Source of the DNA: Algicella marina
GTDB taxonomy: Bacteria > Pseudomonadota > Alphaproteobacteria > Rhodobacterales > Rhodobacteraceae
DNA: 64,000 nt
Assembly (NCBI RefSeq): GCF_009931615.1
Contig: NZ_CP046620.1
Coordinates: 558,001-622,000 of the forward strand
Direction of reading: 5' to 3'
A program made the translations under genes and the position numbers. This document shows, one piece after another, positions 42,240-50,766 of the stretch (within the stretch, counting starts at the first letter, position 1; every line of letters starts with the position of its first letter). The notes under the pieces were generated by a model. The model did no database searches. It had not been told where the DNA came from and saw only the letters and a program-made list of their open reading frames with translations.

Positions 42240-45047
42240 ATGTCTGAGACGATTATCCGGAACAAGTATGGCGAAGTCGAACACATGACCTTCGATGCGC
42301 CGATGGCTGTGCCTGACGGTTTTGCCGGGGCCAGCCCGACTATCATGGCAAATTGGGCTCTGAAGGAACTGATGGGCCAGATGGGGCTGGAAAAGACCCG
42401 GATGGACAGCGATCCGGCAGCCGAGGATGCAAAACGCGCTGATGAACCGATCCTTCGGATGGTGAAGGAAAAGCCGCTGCCCGGCACGATGATGGTGGTC
42501 TACGAGCAGGAGGCGATGGGGATGCCGGTTTTCGGGGCGAAGGTGGGCATTCGGATCGCCGAGGAAACGAAAGCCGTCACCTCGCTGCAATCATCGGTCC
42601 ATGCCGGGATCGACGTGCAGAACCCGAAAGCCAAAAGCGCGCGAGAGCCGATGGACGGGATTGCCAAGACGACCTTGAAGAAGATGATCGGCGCGACGCC
42701 GGACAAGGCCGAAAACGGGCGCGTGCGTCGCCAGGTCATCTATCGCTACGAGCCGGATGAGCGGGTGGAGGAGCCGCACCGCGAGGAAGGTGGCTGTTTC
42801 GGCCGTGATCATGCGTTGCCACTGAAGCTGGCCGCCGTACCGAAGGGTATCGAGGCCGGAAAGCATTACATCGCCGATGAGATACTGTTCGAGGCGCCGT
42901 ACTCCGAGGCCGGACACACCGCGAACTGGCGGGCGCTGGTGGAGCCGGAGACGGGTGCGGTGCTGTACATCCGGGCGCTGGTCGGCGGCGCGACCGGAAT
43001 GGTCTATGATCGCGATCCGCAGACGCAGACGGGCACGGCGCTGGGGCCGGACGCGAGCGACGCACAGCTCAACCCATTCCGGACGAGCGTGACGTTGCAG
43101 GGCCTGACGGCGGCGACGCCGCAGCCGCTGGCCGGTGAGTTCGTGTCCGTTCAGGAGACGCGGGATCCGGTGGTGGCCGCGCCGGAAGCTGCGGGTCCGG
43201 GTGGCACGTTCAACTTCAACGTGACGACCGACGATTTTGCAGCCGTGAATGCCTATTTCAGCATGGATCGATGCTATCGGACGGTGCAGGATTTCGGCTT
43301 CGACATTCCCACGTATTTTGCCGGAACGACTTTCCCGGTGCCGGTCGACCATCGCGGTGAATTCGGCGGACGCAACGCCCACGCATGGTCGAACGGGACG
43401 GGCGACGGCATGGGGCATTACACCTTCGGCCTTGTCGAGACGGGCGAGCCGGTGGGGATTTCGACGTCGAACCGGGTGTGCTGGCACGAGTTCGGCCATG
43501 CACTGTTGTATGAAAGCGTCGGCGGACCCAATTTCGGCTTCGCCCACAGTGCGGGCGACAGCATGGCTGCGATTTCCAATGACCCGGGCACCGCGGCGCC
43601 CGATCGCGGATTGACCTTCCCGTGGGTGGACGCGGGCTCCGGCTTTACCCGGAGGCATGACCGGACGGTTGCGGCGGGCTGGGGCTGGTTTGGCAGCCAA
43701 TACGGTTCCGGCTACGACGGCGAGCAGGTGCTTTCCTCGACGCTGTTCCGTCTCTACCGCTCCTACGGCGGCGATTCCGGGAACGTGAACCGGCAGCGCG
43801 AGGCCTCCAACTACGTGATGAACCTGATCTTTGGCGGCTGTGGTGCGCTGACGTCCACAACCAGCAACCCCGAGGTTTTCGAGGCGGCGATGGAGGATTT
43901 CGAACGCAATATTCCGATGTTCAACGGCATACCCGGCGGACATCTGCACAAGGTGATCCGCTGGTCTTTTGAACAGCAGGGGCTTTTCCAGCCACTGGCG
44001 GCACCGGGGACGCCGGGCAATGTGACGACTGTGGGCAACCCGCCGGATGTGGATGTATACATTGATGACGGGCGCAACGGGGAATACGAGTGGCAGGCAA
44101 ACCACTGGTCCTGCCAGGACATGTGGGTGCGCCGCAGCGCCGATGGCGGCCTGACGCACGAGCAGCCGATCGTCGGCCAGACTAACTACATGTATGTCAG
44201 GGTGAAAAACCGGGGCACGCAGACGGCAAACGGGGTTTCCGTGGATGCGTATCACTGCATTCCGGGCACCGGGCTGGCCTTTCCCGACGACTGGATGCCA
44301 ATGGCGACGGCGACGCTGGGCCTGCCCGCCATCGCATCTGGCGGCGAAGATATCGCGGGACCGTTCGCCTTCGTGCCTACGGAAGTGGGGCACGAATGCC
44401 TGCTGGCGATTGCCCGCGCCGATGGCGACGAGGGCAATGACACGACGATCAACGGCACGATCCCGGAGAGCCGGCTGGTGCCGTTCGACAACAACATCGG
44501 CCAGCGCAACGTCAACCCGATCCTGCCATCTTTCCGCCGGATCGTGGAGTGGTGGCGTGAACACGTGATCATCGTCCGCAACCCGTTCTGCGACCCGCGG
44601 ATCGCCCGTATCGATATCATCCTCCCCCAATTCCTGCGGCGGCTGGGCTGGCAGATGCGTGTCGTTTCCGAAGGTGGGCCGAAGTTCCGTCTGGAGGAAG
44701 GCGCACGCAACAAGGTCTACTTCCAGATGGAGCCGGGCAAGGATTTCTCTGACGACCTGGTGCGCCGGGCGATCAAGGAGGGCGATGCCGAGATACGGAT
44801 CGAGGTGTGGCTGGACGGCGAGTTGTCGGGCGGCATGAGTTATCCGCTGTCCTTCGATGCCGGTGACGACGGCAAGGACCCGGATGGCGGACGCGACCCG
44901 ATAAAGCCAGTGCTGACGGGCAATACGATCCGCGACATCCTGGGCGTTCTGCGCGGCGGCACCGCGCTGCCGGGGGGTACGATTTCGGAAGCTGGCGGCG
45001 TCCGGCGGCTGCGGATCGAATTCGATCTGGACGACGACGAGACCTGA
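42240..45047 (+). CDS. Large metallopeptidase-like protein (HEFGH) with propeptide-like N-terminus
   Basis: A 935-aa protein. About residues 60-250 resemble an FTP/PepSY-type propeptide (PVFGAKVGIRIAEE; VEPETGAVLYIRALVGG). The zinc motif is CWHEFGHALLYE (HEFGH 416-420), followed by FAHSAGDSMAAI (434-445), which may supply the third ligand. Later regions look like CARDB-type beta-sandwich (NYMYVRVKNRGTQTANGVSVDAYHC). I see no signal peptide. An M36/fungalysin-like fold is likely but not certain. The ATG at 42240 follows GGGGG. Confidence 0.7.
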   Translation: MSETIIRNKYGEVEHMTFDAPMAVPDGFAGASPTIMANWALKELMGQMGLEKTRMDSDPAAEDAKRADEPILRMVKEKPLPGTMMVVYEQEAMGMPVFGAKVGIRIAEETKAVTSLQSSVHAGIDVQNPKAKSAREPMDGIAKTTLKKMIGATPDKAENGRVRRQVIYRYEPDERVEEPHREEGGCFGRDHALPLKLAAVPKGIEAGKHYIADEILFEAPYSEAGHTANWRALVEPETGAVLYIRALVGGATGMVYDRDPQTQTGTALGPDASDAQLNPFRTSVTLQGLTAATPQPLAGEFVSVQETRDPVVAAPEAAGPGGTFNFNVTTDDFAAVNAYFSMDRCYRTVQDFGFDIPTYFAGTTFPVPVDHRGEFGGRNAHAWSNGTGDGMGHYTFGLVETGEPVGISTSNRVCWHEFGHALLYESVGGPNFGFAHSAGDSMAAISNDPGTAAPDRGLTFPWVDAGSGFTRRHDRTVAAGWGWFGSQYGSGYDGEQVLSSTLFRLYRSYGGDSGNVNRQREASNYVMNLIFGGCGALTSTTSNPEVFEAAMEDFERNIPMFNGIPGGHLHKVIRWSFEQQGLFQPLAAPGTPGNVTTVGNPPDVDVYIDDGRNGEYEWQANHWSCQDMWVRRSADGGLTHEQPIVGQTNYMYVRVKNRGTQTANGVSVDAYHCIPGTGLAFPDDWMPMATATLGLPAIASGGEDIAGPFAFVPTEVGHECLLAIARADGDEGNDTTINGTIPESRLVPFDNNIGQRNVNPILPSFRRIVEWWREHVIIVRNPFCDPRIARIDIILPQFLRRLGWQMRVVSEGGPKFRLEEGARNKVYFQMEPGKDFSDDLVRRAIKEGDAEIRIEVWLDGELSGGMSYPLSFDAGDDGKDPDGGRDPIKPVLTGNTIRDILGVLRGGTALPGGTISEAGGVRRLRIEFDLDDDET

Positions 45048-45057
45048 GTGGGGGAAC

Positions 45058-45130
45058 CGGTGTCCCGTCACGGCGATGTATGCCGCGGCGGGACCGTTGG
45101 GGGAAAGCTTGCGGGGGCTGGCTTTCCCCC
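45058..45130. terminator. Two hairpins between the metallopeptidase and phosphatase genes
   Basis: An interrupted stem GTCCCG..CGGC/GCCG..CGGGAC (about 45058-45096) is followed by GGGGGAAAGC (45099-45108) pairing with GCTTTCCCCC (45121-45130), a perfect 10-bp stem with a 12-nt loop. No T-run, but the region separates two genes and may attenuate or terminate transcription. Confidence 0.6.
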
Positions 45131-45159
45131 CGGTTATCGAAACGTGAAAGGATGGACCG

Positions 45160-45699
45160 ATGAAGGAACGCAGACACGGCTTTCGCAGGATGCTGATTTC
45201 CGGGCTGGTGATCGTTGCCGTGATCATCATTGGCTGGTGGTGGTGGTTCTTCCCGATCACGACAACGGTATTCGTGGTGCGGCACGGCGAGAAGGCCACG
45301 GCCAACCCGGCGGATCCCGTGCTGTCGACAGCCGGTGAGGCGCGGGCGCAGGAATTGGCGCATGTGCTGCGCGATGTGGGCATCGATGCGGTCTACGTGA
45401 CGCAATTCCAGCGTACGCAACTGACCGGCGCACCAGTGGCGGCGGAGGCCGGAGTGACGCCGGTGCAGTATGATGCCGGTACGGTTTCGGAAGCGGTGGA
45501 CGCGGCGCTGGCGGATTTCAACGGCCGTGAGGTCGTGATCGTCGGCCATTCCAACACGGTGGACGACATCATCGCGGCGCTTGGTGTCAACGGGGTCAGT
45601 GAACTGGCGGAGAGCCAGTTCGATCGGCTGTTCGTGGTGACGAAACATTCCGGCGCGACGCATCTGACGCGGCTGCGCTACGGCGCGGACACGCCCTGA
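45160..45699 (+). CDS. Membrane-anchored histidine phosphatase (phosphoglycerate-mutase-like)
   Basis: A 179-aa protein. One N-terminal helix (GLVIVAVIIIGWWWWF, 15-31) is followed by the catalytic motif VVRHGEK (R41, H42, G43) and the second His in VIVGHSNTVDD. The middle carries AVYVTQFQRTQLTGAPVAA. It is the histidine-phosphatase fold and likely acts at the membrane. AAAGGA precedes the ATG. It lies 14 bases upstream of the M28 peptidase gene. Confidence 0.85.
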   Translation: MKERRHGFRRMLISGLVIVAVIIIGWWWWFFPITTTVFVVRHGEKATANPADPVLSTAGEARAQELAHVLRDVGIDAVYVTQFQRTQLTGAPVAAEAGVTPVQYDAGTVSEAVDAALADFNGREVVIVGHSNTVDDIIAALGVNGVSELAESQFDRLFVVTKHSGATHLTRLRYGADTP

Positions 45700-45713
45700 A
45701 AGGGGAGGGGATC

Positions 45714-47768
45714 ATGGCCAAGGAAAAGATACACGCAGCGCTGGTGGTGCTGGATCAGGCCAGCGGCGCCTTGCGCGAGGGTGGAGAGGGAACCATGGGG
45801 ATGGACCTGTGGCCGGAGACCCGTGCCGCACTGGCGCTGGCCCGCGAGACCGGCGTGAAGACGGCGCTGGTGGTTCCGACGCCGGAGGGGGCCAAGGCGC
45901 GGGGGGCACTGCTGCCCTACAGCGACGGATCCGAGGTGATCGCCGTGCCGATGCACGATGTGCAGGTGGCGGCGGAGATGCGCGGCGGCGAGGGGGTCGC
46001 GCTGGTGTCCGGCGACCGGCGAATGCGCGGAGATGCGGCCAAGGCAGGAATGTTGCCGGTGGCCCACGCAGCGCTGCTGCCGGTGGTGTGTGCCGGAGAG
46101 TCGGTGGTGGCGGCGTGTCTGACCGGCGGTCGGGATGCGTTGTGGCGCTTTGCGGTAAAGACCGGTGCGGTGCCGCTGTATTTCCAGCCCAGTGGGGGCA
46201 GCAGGGCGTGGGTGTTGATTGCCCTGATGGGCGAGTCGGCGCTGGATGGTGGCAAGGGGCTGTCGGTGGAGCGGCTGGAGTGCGATCCGGGCGTCTGCGA
46301 CCTCGTCTGGCAACGTCTGGACGAGGGTAAGCCACCGGAACGGCGCAAGGTGCTGTACCGTGAGCCGGGGCAGGTTCTGCTGGCGCTGGGACCGGGGGAG
46401 ACGGCGGAGGATATCGGCATGCACGGCGAGCACGGGCATACCGAGGCGTTGCTGCCCGACCCCGGACTGCTGCGGCCACCGGTGATGGAGGACGCCGGGT
46501 TCCGCAGCGGTGACTACATGCGGTTTCCCGCGGAGATCATCGACGTGACGGAGGCGGTGCTGCCCGACAGCGTGATCCGGCAATTGAGTTTGCCCGCATG
46601 TGCCAGCGTGACAGCAGGCTACGAGAACGACATCGACCGTTATTCGGGGGTGACGCCGCTGGACGCGGCGGGGGTGATCGTATCCCGCCACATCAACCAC
46701 GCCGACAACAAGCGGGTGGAGGCGCAACTGCTCTCCGATCTGCGGGCGATGGGCTATTGCCCGTGGCGGCACAACTTCTTCCACGGCGGAACGATGCATT
46801 CCAACATCATCGCCGATCTGCCGGGGCGGGGGTATTTCGTGCTGAAGCCGCAGGTGCTGGAGCGGGTGCGCGAGATCATGCTGCGCGGGCCGGTGCTGAA
46901 ACCGGTGCAGGCCTGGGAAGGCGAGATGGAACGCCTGAAGCTGGCGGACTGGTTCCGAGACGGAAATTTCGGTGAGATGGAGCCGCGTGAGCTGCGGTTG
47001 CGAATGGAGGAGATATTCCAGTTGCGGCCGTGGTATCCGTGGTGGCACCGGTTCTGCCTGTTCGCCGGGTTCGGTGCTGGCATACAGATCGTCGGATGCC
47101 ACCTCGACAGCACCGCGGCAAACGACGGCGGCTACAATTCCGCTGTGGATCCGGCTCCGGGCCGGGACGACAACTGCTCCGGCCTTGCGGGCGTGCTGAG
47201 CATGGCGCGATACCTGAAGGCGCATCACGCCGGCAAGCTGCGGCACACGGTGCGGTTCTGTTTTTTCAACGCCGAGGAACAGGGGCTTGTCGGCTCCAAG
47301 GCCTATGCGGCCCATCTGAAGGCAGCGAACGCGCCTTTGCGCGGGGCGCTATGCCTGGACATGATCGGACATAACTCGGACGCGCATCGGTTGTGGGAGG
47401 TACATGCCGGCGCGTTCGACGGGGCGGCGCGGGACGCTAGCCTGCCGATGGCAGCGGTGGTCGAGAGCGCGGGCGCGGCCTATGGCACGCTGGCACCTGC
47501 ACAGGTTTACCGTGGCACGAGTTGGTCCGGCGCACCGGACAGGGATGTTTATGACGGGGCGATCAACCGGTCGGACCATGCGGCCTTTCACCAGCAGGGA
47601 TGGCCGGCGGTGCTGTTGTCCGAGGACTTCTTTGCCAACCTTGCCTCGGAGCCCGGGGCGGACCCTAACCCGAACTATCACCGGCAGGCGGACACAGTGA
47701 TCGACCTGCCCTTCGCGCGGGACATCGTTTGTGCTGCGACGAAGGCAGTGCTGACGCTGGCGGGATAG
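45714..47768 (+). CDS. M28-family zinc aminopeptidase-like protein with N-terminal extra domain
   Basis: A 684-aa protein. The C-terminal catalytic domain (about 440-684) has the M28 metal set: IVGCHLDST (H463), RDDNCSG (D486), NAEEQG (E521/E522), LDMIGH (D549) and NRSDHAAF (H622). The first 430 residues are an unrecognised alpha/beta region with no signal peptide. It follows the histidine phosphatase by 14 bases. Substrate unknown; cytosolic location is expected from the lack of a signal. Confidence 0.83.
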   Translation: MAKEKIHAALVVLDQASGALREGGEGTMGMDLWPETRAALALARETGVKTALVVPTPEGAKARGALLPYSDGSEVIAVPMHDVQVAAEMRGGEGVALVSGDRRMRGDAAKAGMLPVAHAALLPVVCAGESVVAACLTGGRDALWRFAVKTGAVPLYFQPSGGSRAWVLIALMGESALDGGKGLSVERLECDPGVCDLVWQRLDEGKPPERRKVLYREPGQVLLALGPGETAEDIGMHGEHGHTEALLPDPGLLRPPVMEDAGFRSGDYMRFPAEIIDVTEAVLPDSVIRQLSLPACASVTAGYENDIDRYSGVTPLDAAGVIVSRHINHADNKRVEAQLLSDLRAMGYCPWRHNFFHGGTMHSNIIADLPGRGYFVLKPQVLERVREIMLRGPVLKPVQAWEGEMERLKLADWFRDGNFGEMEPRELRLRMEEIFQLRPWYPWWHRFCLFAGFGAGIQIVGCHLDSTAANDGGYNSAVDPAPGRDDNCSGLAGVLSMARYLKAHHAGKLRHTVRFCFFNAEEQGLVGSKAYAAHLKAANAPLRGALCLDMIGHNSDAHRLWEVHAGAFDGAARDASLPMAAVVESAGAAYGTLAPAQVYRGTSWSGAPDRDVYDGAINRSDHAAFHQQGWPAVLLSEDFFANLASEPGADPNPNYHRQADTVIDLPFARDIVCAATKAVLTLAG

Positions 47769-47812
47769 CGCAAATTGTGGCAGACTGCGCCCCTGAAGGG
47801 GGGCTTTCGGCC

Positions 47813-48220
47813 ATGCCGGAACTGGATTTTGATCCCGAGTACCTGCGACGCCTGATCGTGAAAATGCGGGTGGTCACCGGCGGCGAGGCCACGCAGATGG
47901 CCGAGACCCTGGAAGAGGCCGCGGGCGACGTATGGCACCTCAACGTCAACCGCAAGAATGGCGATCCCCTGAACCAGGAACTGGAGGAGGAGATCGGGGC
48001 GCTCGACCTCGACCACAAGCTGGAACTGGTGGCGCTGATGTGGCTGGGACGGGGGGACTTCGGGGCGGACGAATGGGACGAAGCGCTGGCGCTGGCGGAC
48101 GAGCGCCGCGGGGCCCCGACGGCGCAATACCTGCTGGCGCATCCGCAGGTGGCCGACGAAATCGCCAGCGGGCTGGACGCGCTGGGCTTCAGCCATATCA
48201 TGGAAGATGGCGAGTATTGA
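47813..48220 (+). CDS. DUF3775 protein
   Basis: A 135-aa acidic protein. ELVALMWLGRGDFGADEWDEALALADERRGAPTAQYLLAHPQVADEIASGLDALG is what I know as DUF3775. All helical, no catalytic motif visible. The ATG at 47813 follows GGGGGG within the 3' gap of the M28 gene; in-frame codons upstream are less likely. Confidence 0.8.
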   Translation: MPELDFDPEYLRRLIVKMRVVTGGEATQMAETLEEAAGDVWHLNVNRKNGDPLNQELEEEIGALDLDHKLELVALMWLGRGDFGADEWDEALALADERRGAPTAQYLLAHPQVADEIASGLDALGFSHIMEDGEY

Positions 48221-48460
48221 GAGCACATCAATTTTTTACCTCAAGCAATTGATTCATATAAGTTTAAACAAGAAAATCAGTGATTGACGGGTGGCCGGGA
48301 GACCGCGAACCCCTGATCTTCACGGCATATGCGAGAGCTGCAGGCGTCAGGAAATTCCGGCCAGTATTCGATTGATCTTCCGCCGCAATGATCTTTCATG
48401 GTGCGAAAGGCACGGGGGAAATCGGCATGAACAATCAGACAGGCGTCGGGGTTGCTGCCC
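48221..48460. other. 240-base intergenic region
   Basis: No trusted gene. The first part is AT-rich (CAATTTTTTACCTCAAGCAATTGATTCATATAAG, 48230-48263) and looks like a promoter or terminator zone. A 14-codon frame (48427-48471) has GGGGGAA upstream and overlaps the next gene's start. Confidence 0.4.
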
Positions 48461-50098
48461 ATGGAGGCTGATGTCGTCGTGATTGGCGCCGGGCTATCGG
48501 GCCTTGTGGCGGCCGTGGGGGTGGCGGACCGGGGCAAATCGGTACTCGTTCTTGATCAGGAGGGGCGACAGAACCTCGGCGGGCAGGCGCACTGGTCACT
48601 GGGTGGGTTGTTCATGGTCGATACACCGGAGCAGCGGCGGATGGGCATTCGTGACAGCCTGGGCCTGGCGGTGGGCGACTGGATGGGCTCCGCCCAATTC
48701 GACAGGGAGACGGATGCGTGGCCTCGCAGCTGGGCTGCGGCCTACCTCGATTTCGCCAGCGGCGAGATGCGTGACTGGCTGCATGGCCTGGGGCTGCGCT
48801 GGTTTCCGGTGGTCGGCTGGGCGGAGCGTGGTGGCAGCTTTGGAAGCGGGCACGGAAACTCCGTTCCGCGATTTCATTTGACGTGGGGCACGGGGCCGGG
48901 GGTACTGGCGCCGTTCGTGGCACGGGCGCTGGAGCATGAACGCGCAGGGCGGCTGCGTTTCGGCTTTCGCCACCGGGTGACTGCGCTGGAATGTTCCGAT
49001 GGCGCAGTACGAGCGGTGGCAGGTGATGTGCTGGCGGAAGATGCGGCCGAGCGGGGGGCAGAGACGAACCGAGACGTGGTGGGGGATTTTCGGATCGACG
49101 CCGCGCAGGTGATCGTTACCTCCGGCGGGATTGGCGGCAATGACGAGATGGTGCGGCGCAACTGGCCGGTTGACCGTCTGGGACCGCCCCCGGACGAGAT
49201 GGTCTGCGGGGTGCCGGCCCATGTCGATGGCCGGATGCTGGACGTGGCGGCGGCGGCGGGGGCTTCGCTGATCAACACCGACCGGATGTGGCATTATACC
49301 GAAGGCATCCGCAACTGGGCGCCCATCTGGCCGCGCCACGGCATCCGCATCCTGCCGGGACCGTCCTCGCTGTGGTTCGATGCCGAGGGCAATCGGCTGC
49401 CTGCACCCTGTATGCCGGGGTTCGACACATTGTCCACATTGCGCGAAATCTGCCGCCGTGGGCATGGGCATTCGTGGTTTGTGCTTACGCAGAAGATTAT
49501 CGAGAAGGAATTCGCCCTGTCCGGTTCGGAACAGAACCCGGACCTGACCTCCGCATCTTGGCGGGCGGTATTGAAGGAACGGGTGGGTAAGGGCGCGACC
49601 GGCGCTGTGGAGGCTTTCAAGGAAAAGGGCGCCGATTTCGTGGTTGCCGAAGATCTTGCGAAACTGGTCGAGGGCATGAACCGATTGAGCGGGCGCTTCG
49701 ATGCGCAGGCGTTACGCACCGAGATCGAAGCGCGTGATGCGCAACTGGAAAACCGATTTGCCAAGGATGCGCAGATCATTGCACTTCGCGGCGCGCGCAA
49801 GTATCTCGGGGACAGGCTGGTGCGGACGGCAAGACCGCATCGCATCCTCGACCCGGCAGCCGGGCCGCTGATCGCAGTCAAGCTGCATATCCTGACGCGC
49901 AAGTCACTGGGCGGTATCCACACCGACCTAGACGCAAGGGTGCTGGATGATGGCGGAGAGCCGATAGGCGGGCTTTATGCCGCGGGCGAGGCAGCCGGGT
50001 TCGGTGGCGGAGGCTACCACGGATACAACGCTCTCGAAGGCACGTTTCTCGGCGGTTGCCTGTTCTCGGGGCGCAAGGCAGGAGAAGCGGCAGGATGA
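48461..50098 (+). CDS. FAD-binding dehydrogenase (fumarate-reductase/KstD-like)
   Basis: A 545-aa flavoenzyme. The FAD motif ADVVVIGAGLSGLVAAVG is followed by NLGGQAHWSLGGLF, then substrate-domain motifs and the C-terminal AAGFGGGGYHGYNALEGTFLGGCLFSGRKAG. It resembles the FAD-binding dehydrogenases found in many alphaproteobacteria. Start ATG 48461 is chosen to match the family. It overlaps the transaldolase-like gene by 4 bases (ATGA), so the two are coupled. Substrate unknown. Confidence 0.88.
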   Translation: MEADVVVIGAGLSGLVAAVGVADRGKSVLVLDQEGRQNLGGQAHWSLGGLFMVDTPEQRRMGIRDSLGLAVGDWMGSAQFDRETDAWPRSWAAAYLDFASGEMRDWLHGLGLRWFPVVGWAERGGSFGSGHGNSVPRFHLTWGTGPGVLAPFVARALEHERAGRLRFGFRHRVTALECSDGAVRAVAGDVLAEDAAERGAETNRDVVGDFRIDAAQVIVTSGGIGGNDEMVRRNWPVDRLGPPPDEMVCGVPAHVDGRMLDVAAAAGASLINTDRMWHYTEGIRNWAPIWPRHGIRILPGPSSLWFDAEGNRLPAPCMPGFDTLSTLREICRRGHGHSWFVLTQKIIEKEFALSGSEQNPDLTSASWRAVLKERVGKGATGAVEAFKEKGADFVVAEDLAKLVEGMNRLSGRFDAQALRTEIEARDAQLENRFAKDAQIIALRGARKYLGDRLVRTARPHRILDPAAGPLIAVKLHILTRKSLGGIHTDLDARVLDDGGEPIGGLYAAGEAAGFGGGGYHGYNALEGTFLGGCLFSGRKAGEAAG

Positions 50099-50763
50099 GA
50101 CTTTACCTCGACACGGCGGAACGGGCGGCCTGGGAAGAACTGATGCCGCTGGGAATTTTCCACGGTATCACAACAAACCCGCTGCTGGCGCATCGCGCGG
50201 GTCTGGAATACGGCGCTATCGACTGGCGAGAGATGGCAGGCCGGGCAAGGGCCCTGGGGGCACAGGAATTGCATGCGCAGGCGGCCGGACCTGTGGAGGG
50301 CTATGTTGAGTTCACCGCGGCTCTCTATGAGGCCGGACGGGCCGAGGGCATCGAGACCGTGGTGAAGGTACCACTGGTGCCGGATGCGATCCGGCAGGTG
50401 CCGGCGGTGAAGGCGCTGGGCGGCAAGATCCTGATGACATGTTGTTACGACGCAAAGCAGATGCTGGTGGCAGTGGCGCTGGGGGCCGACTACATCGCGC
50501 CGTATTACGGGCGGATGGTGGAGGCAGGAATGGATGCGGATGCGCATATGGCGCGGATGCTTGCGATTTCCCGGGCCGGTGGCGGTACCTGCCGGGTGAT
50601 GGCGGCCTCCCTGCGGAATCCGGAGCAGGTGACGGCGCTTTCTCTCGCAGGGCACGACGTGTTCACCATCGCGCCCGCGGTCGCCCGCGCATTGTTGGGC
50701 GATGATCTGAGTGCCAAGGCCTATGCCCAGTTCGAAGCGGCGGCTGCCGGAGAGGGAGAATAG
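50095..50763 (+). CDS. Transaldolase-like (TalC/fructose-6-phosphate-aldolase type)
   Basis: A 222-aa barrel enzyme. MRLYLDTAERAAW, GITTNPLLA (26-33) and the Schiff-base Lys in TVVKVPLV (K91) fit the short transaldolase/F6P-aldolase family. ILMTCCYDAKQMLVAVALGADYIAPYYGRM is typical. Located between an FAD dehydrogenase and an M20 amidohydrolase, so a specialised sugar-phosphate reaction is more likely than housekeeping transaldolase. Confidence 0.87.
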   Translation: MRLYLDTAERAAWEELMPLGIFHGITTNPLLAHRAGLEYGAIDWREMAGRARALGAQELHAQAAGPVEGYVEFTAALYEAGRAEGIETVVKVPLVPDAIRQVPAVKALGGKILMTCCYDAKQMLVAVALGADYIAPYYGRMVEAGMDADAHMARMLAISRAGGGTCRVMAASLRNPEQVTALSLAGHDVFTIAPAVARALLGDDLSAKAYAQFEAAAAGEGE

Positions 50764-50766
50764 CCG

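Noticed and set aside
42591-45383. A 930-codon minus-strand frame opposite the metallopeptidase gene
   Set aside because: Its sequence is a high-GC shadow rich in Arg, Ala and His without a domain; the plus strand holds the zinc motif and starts after a ribosome site.
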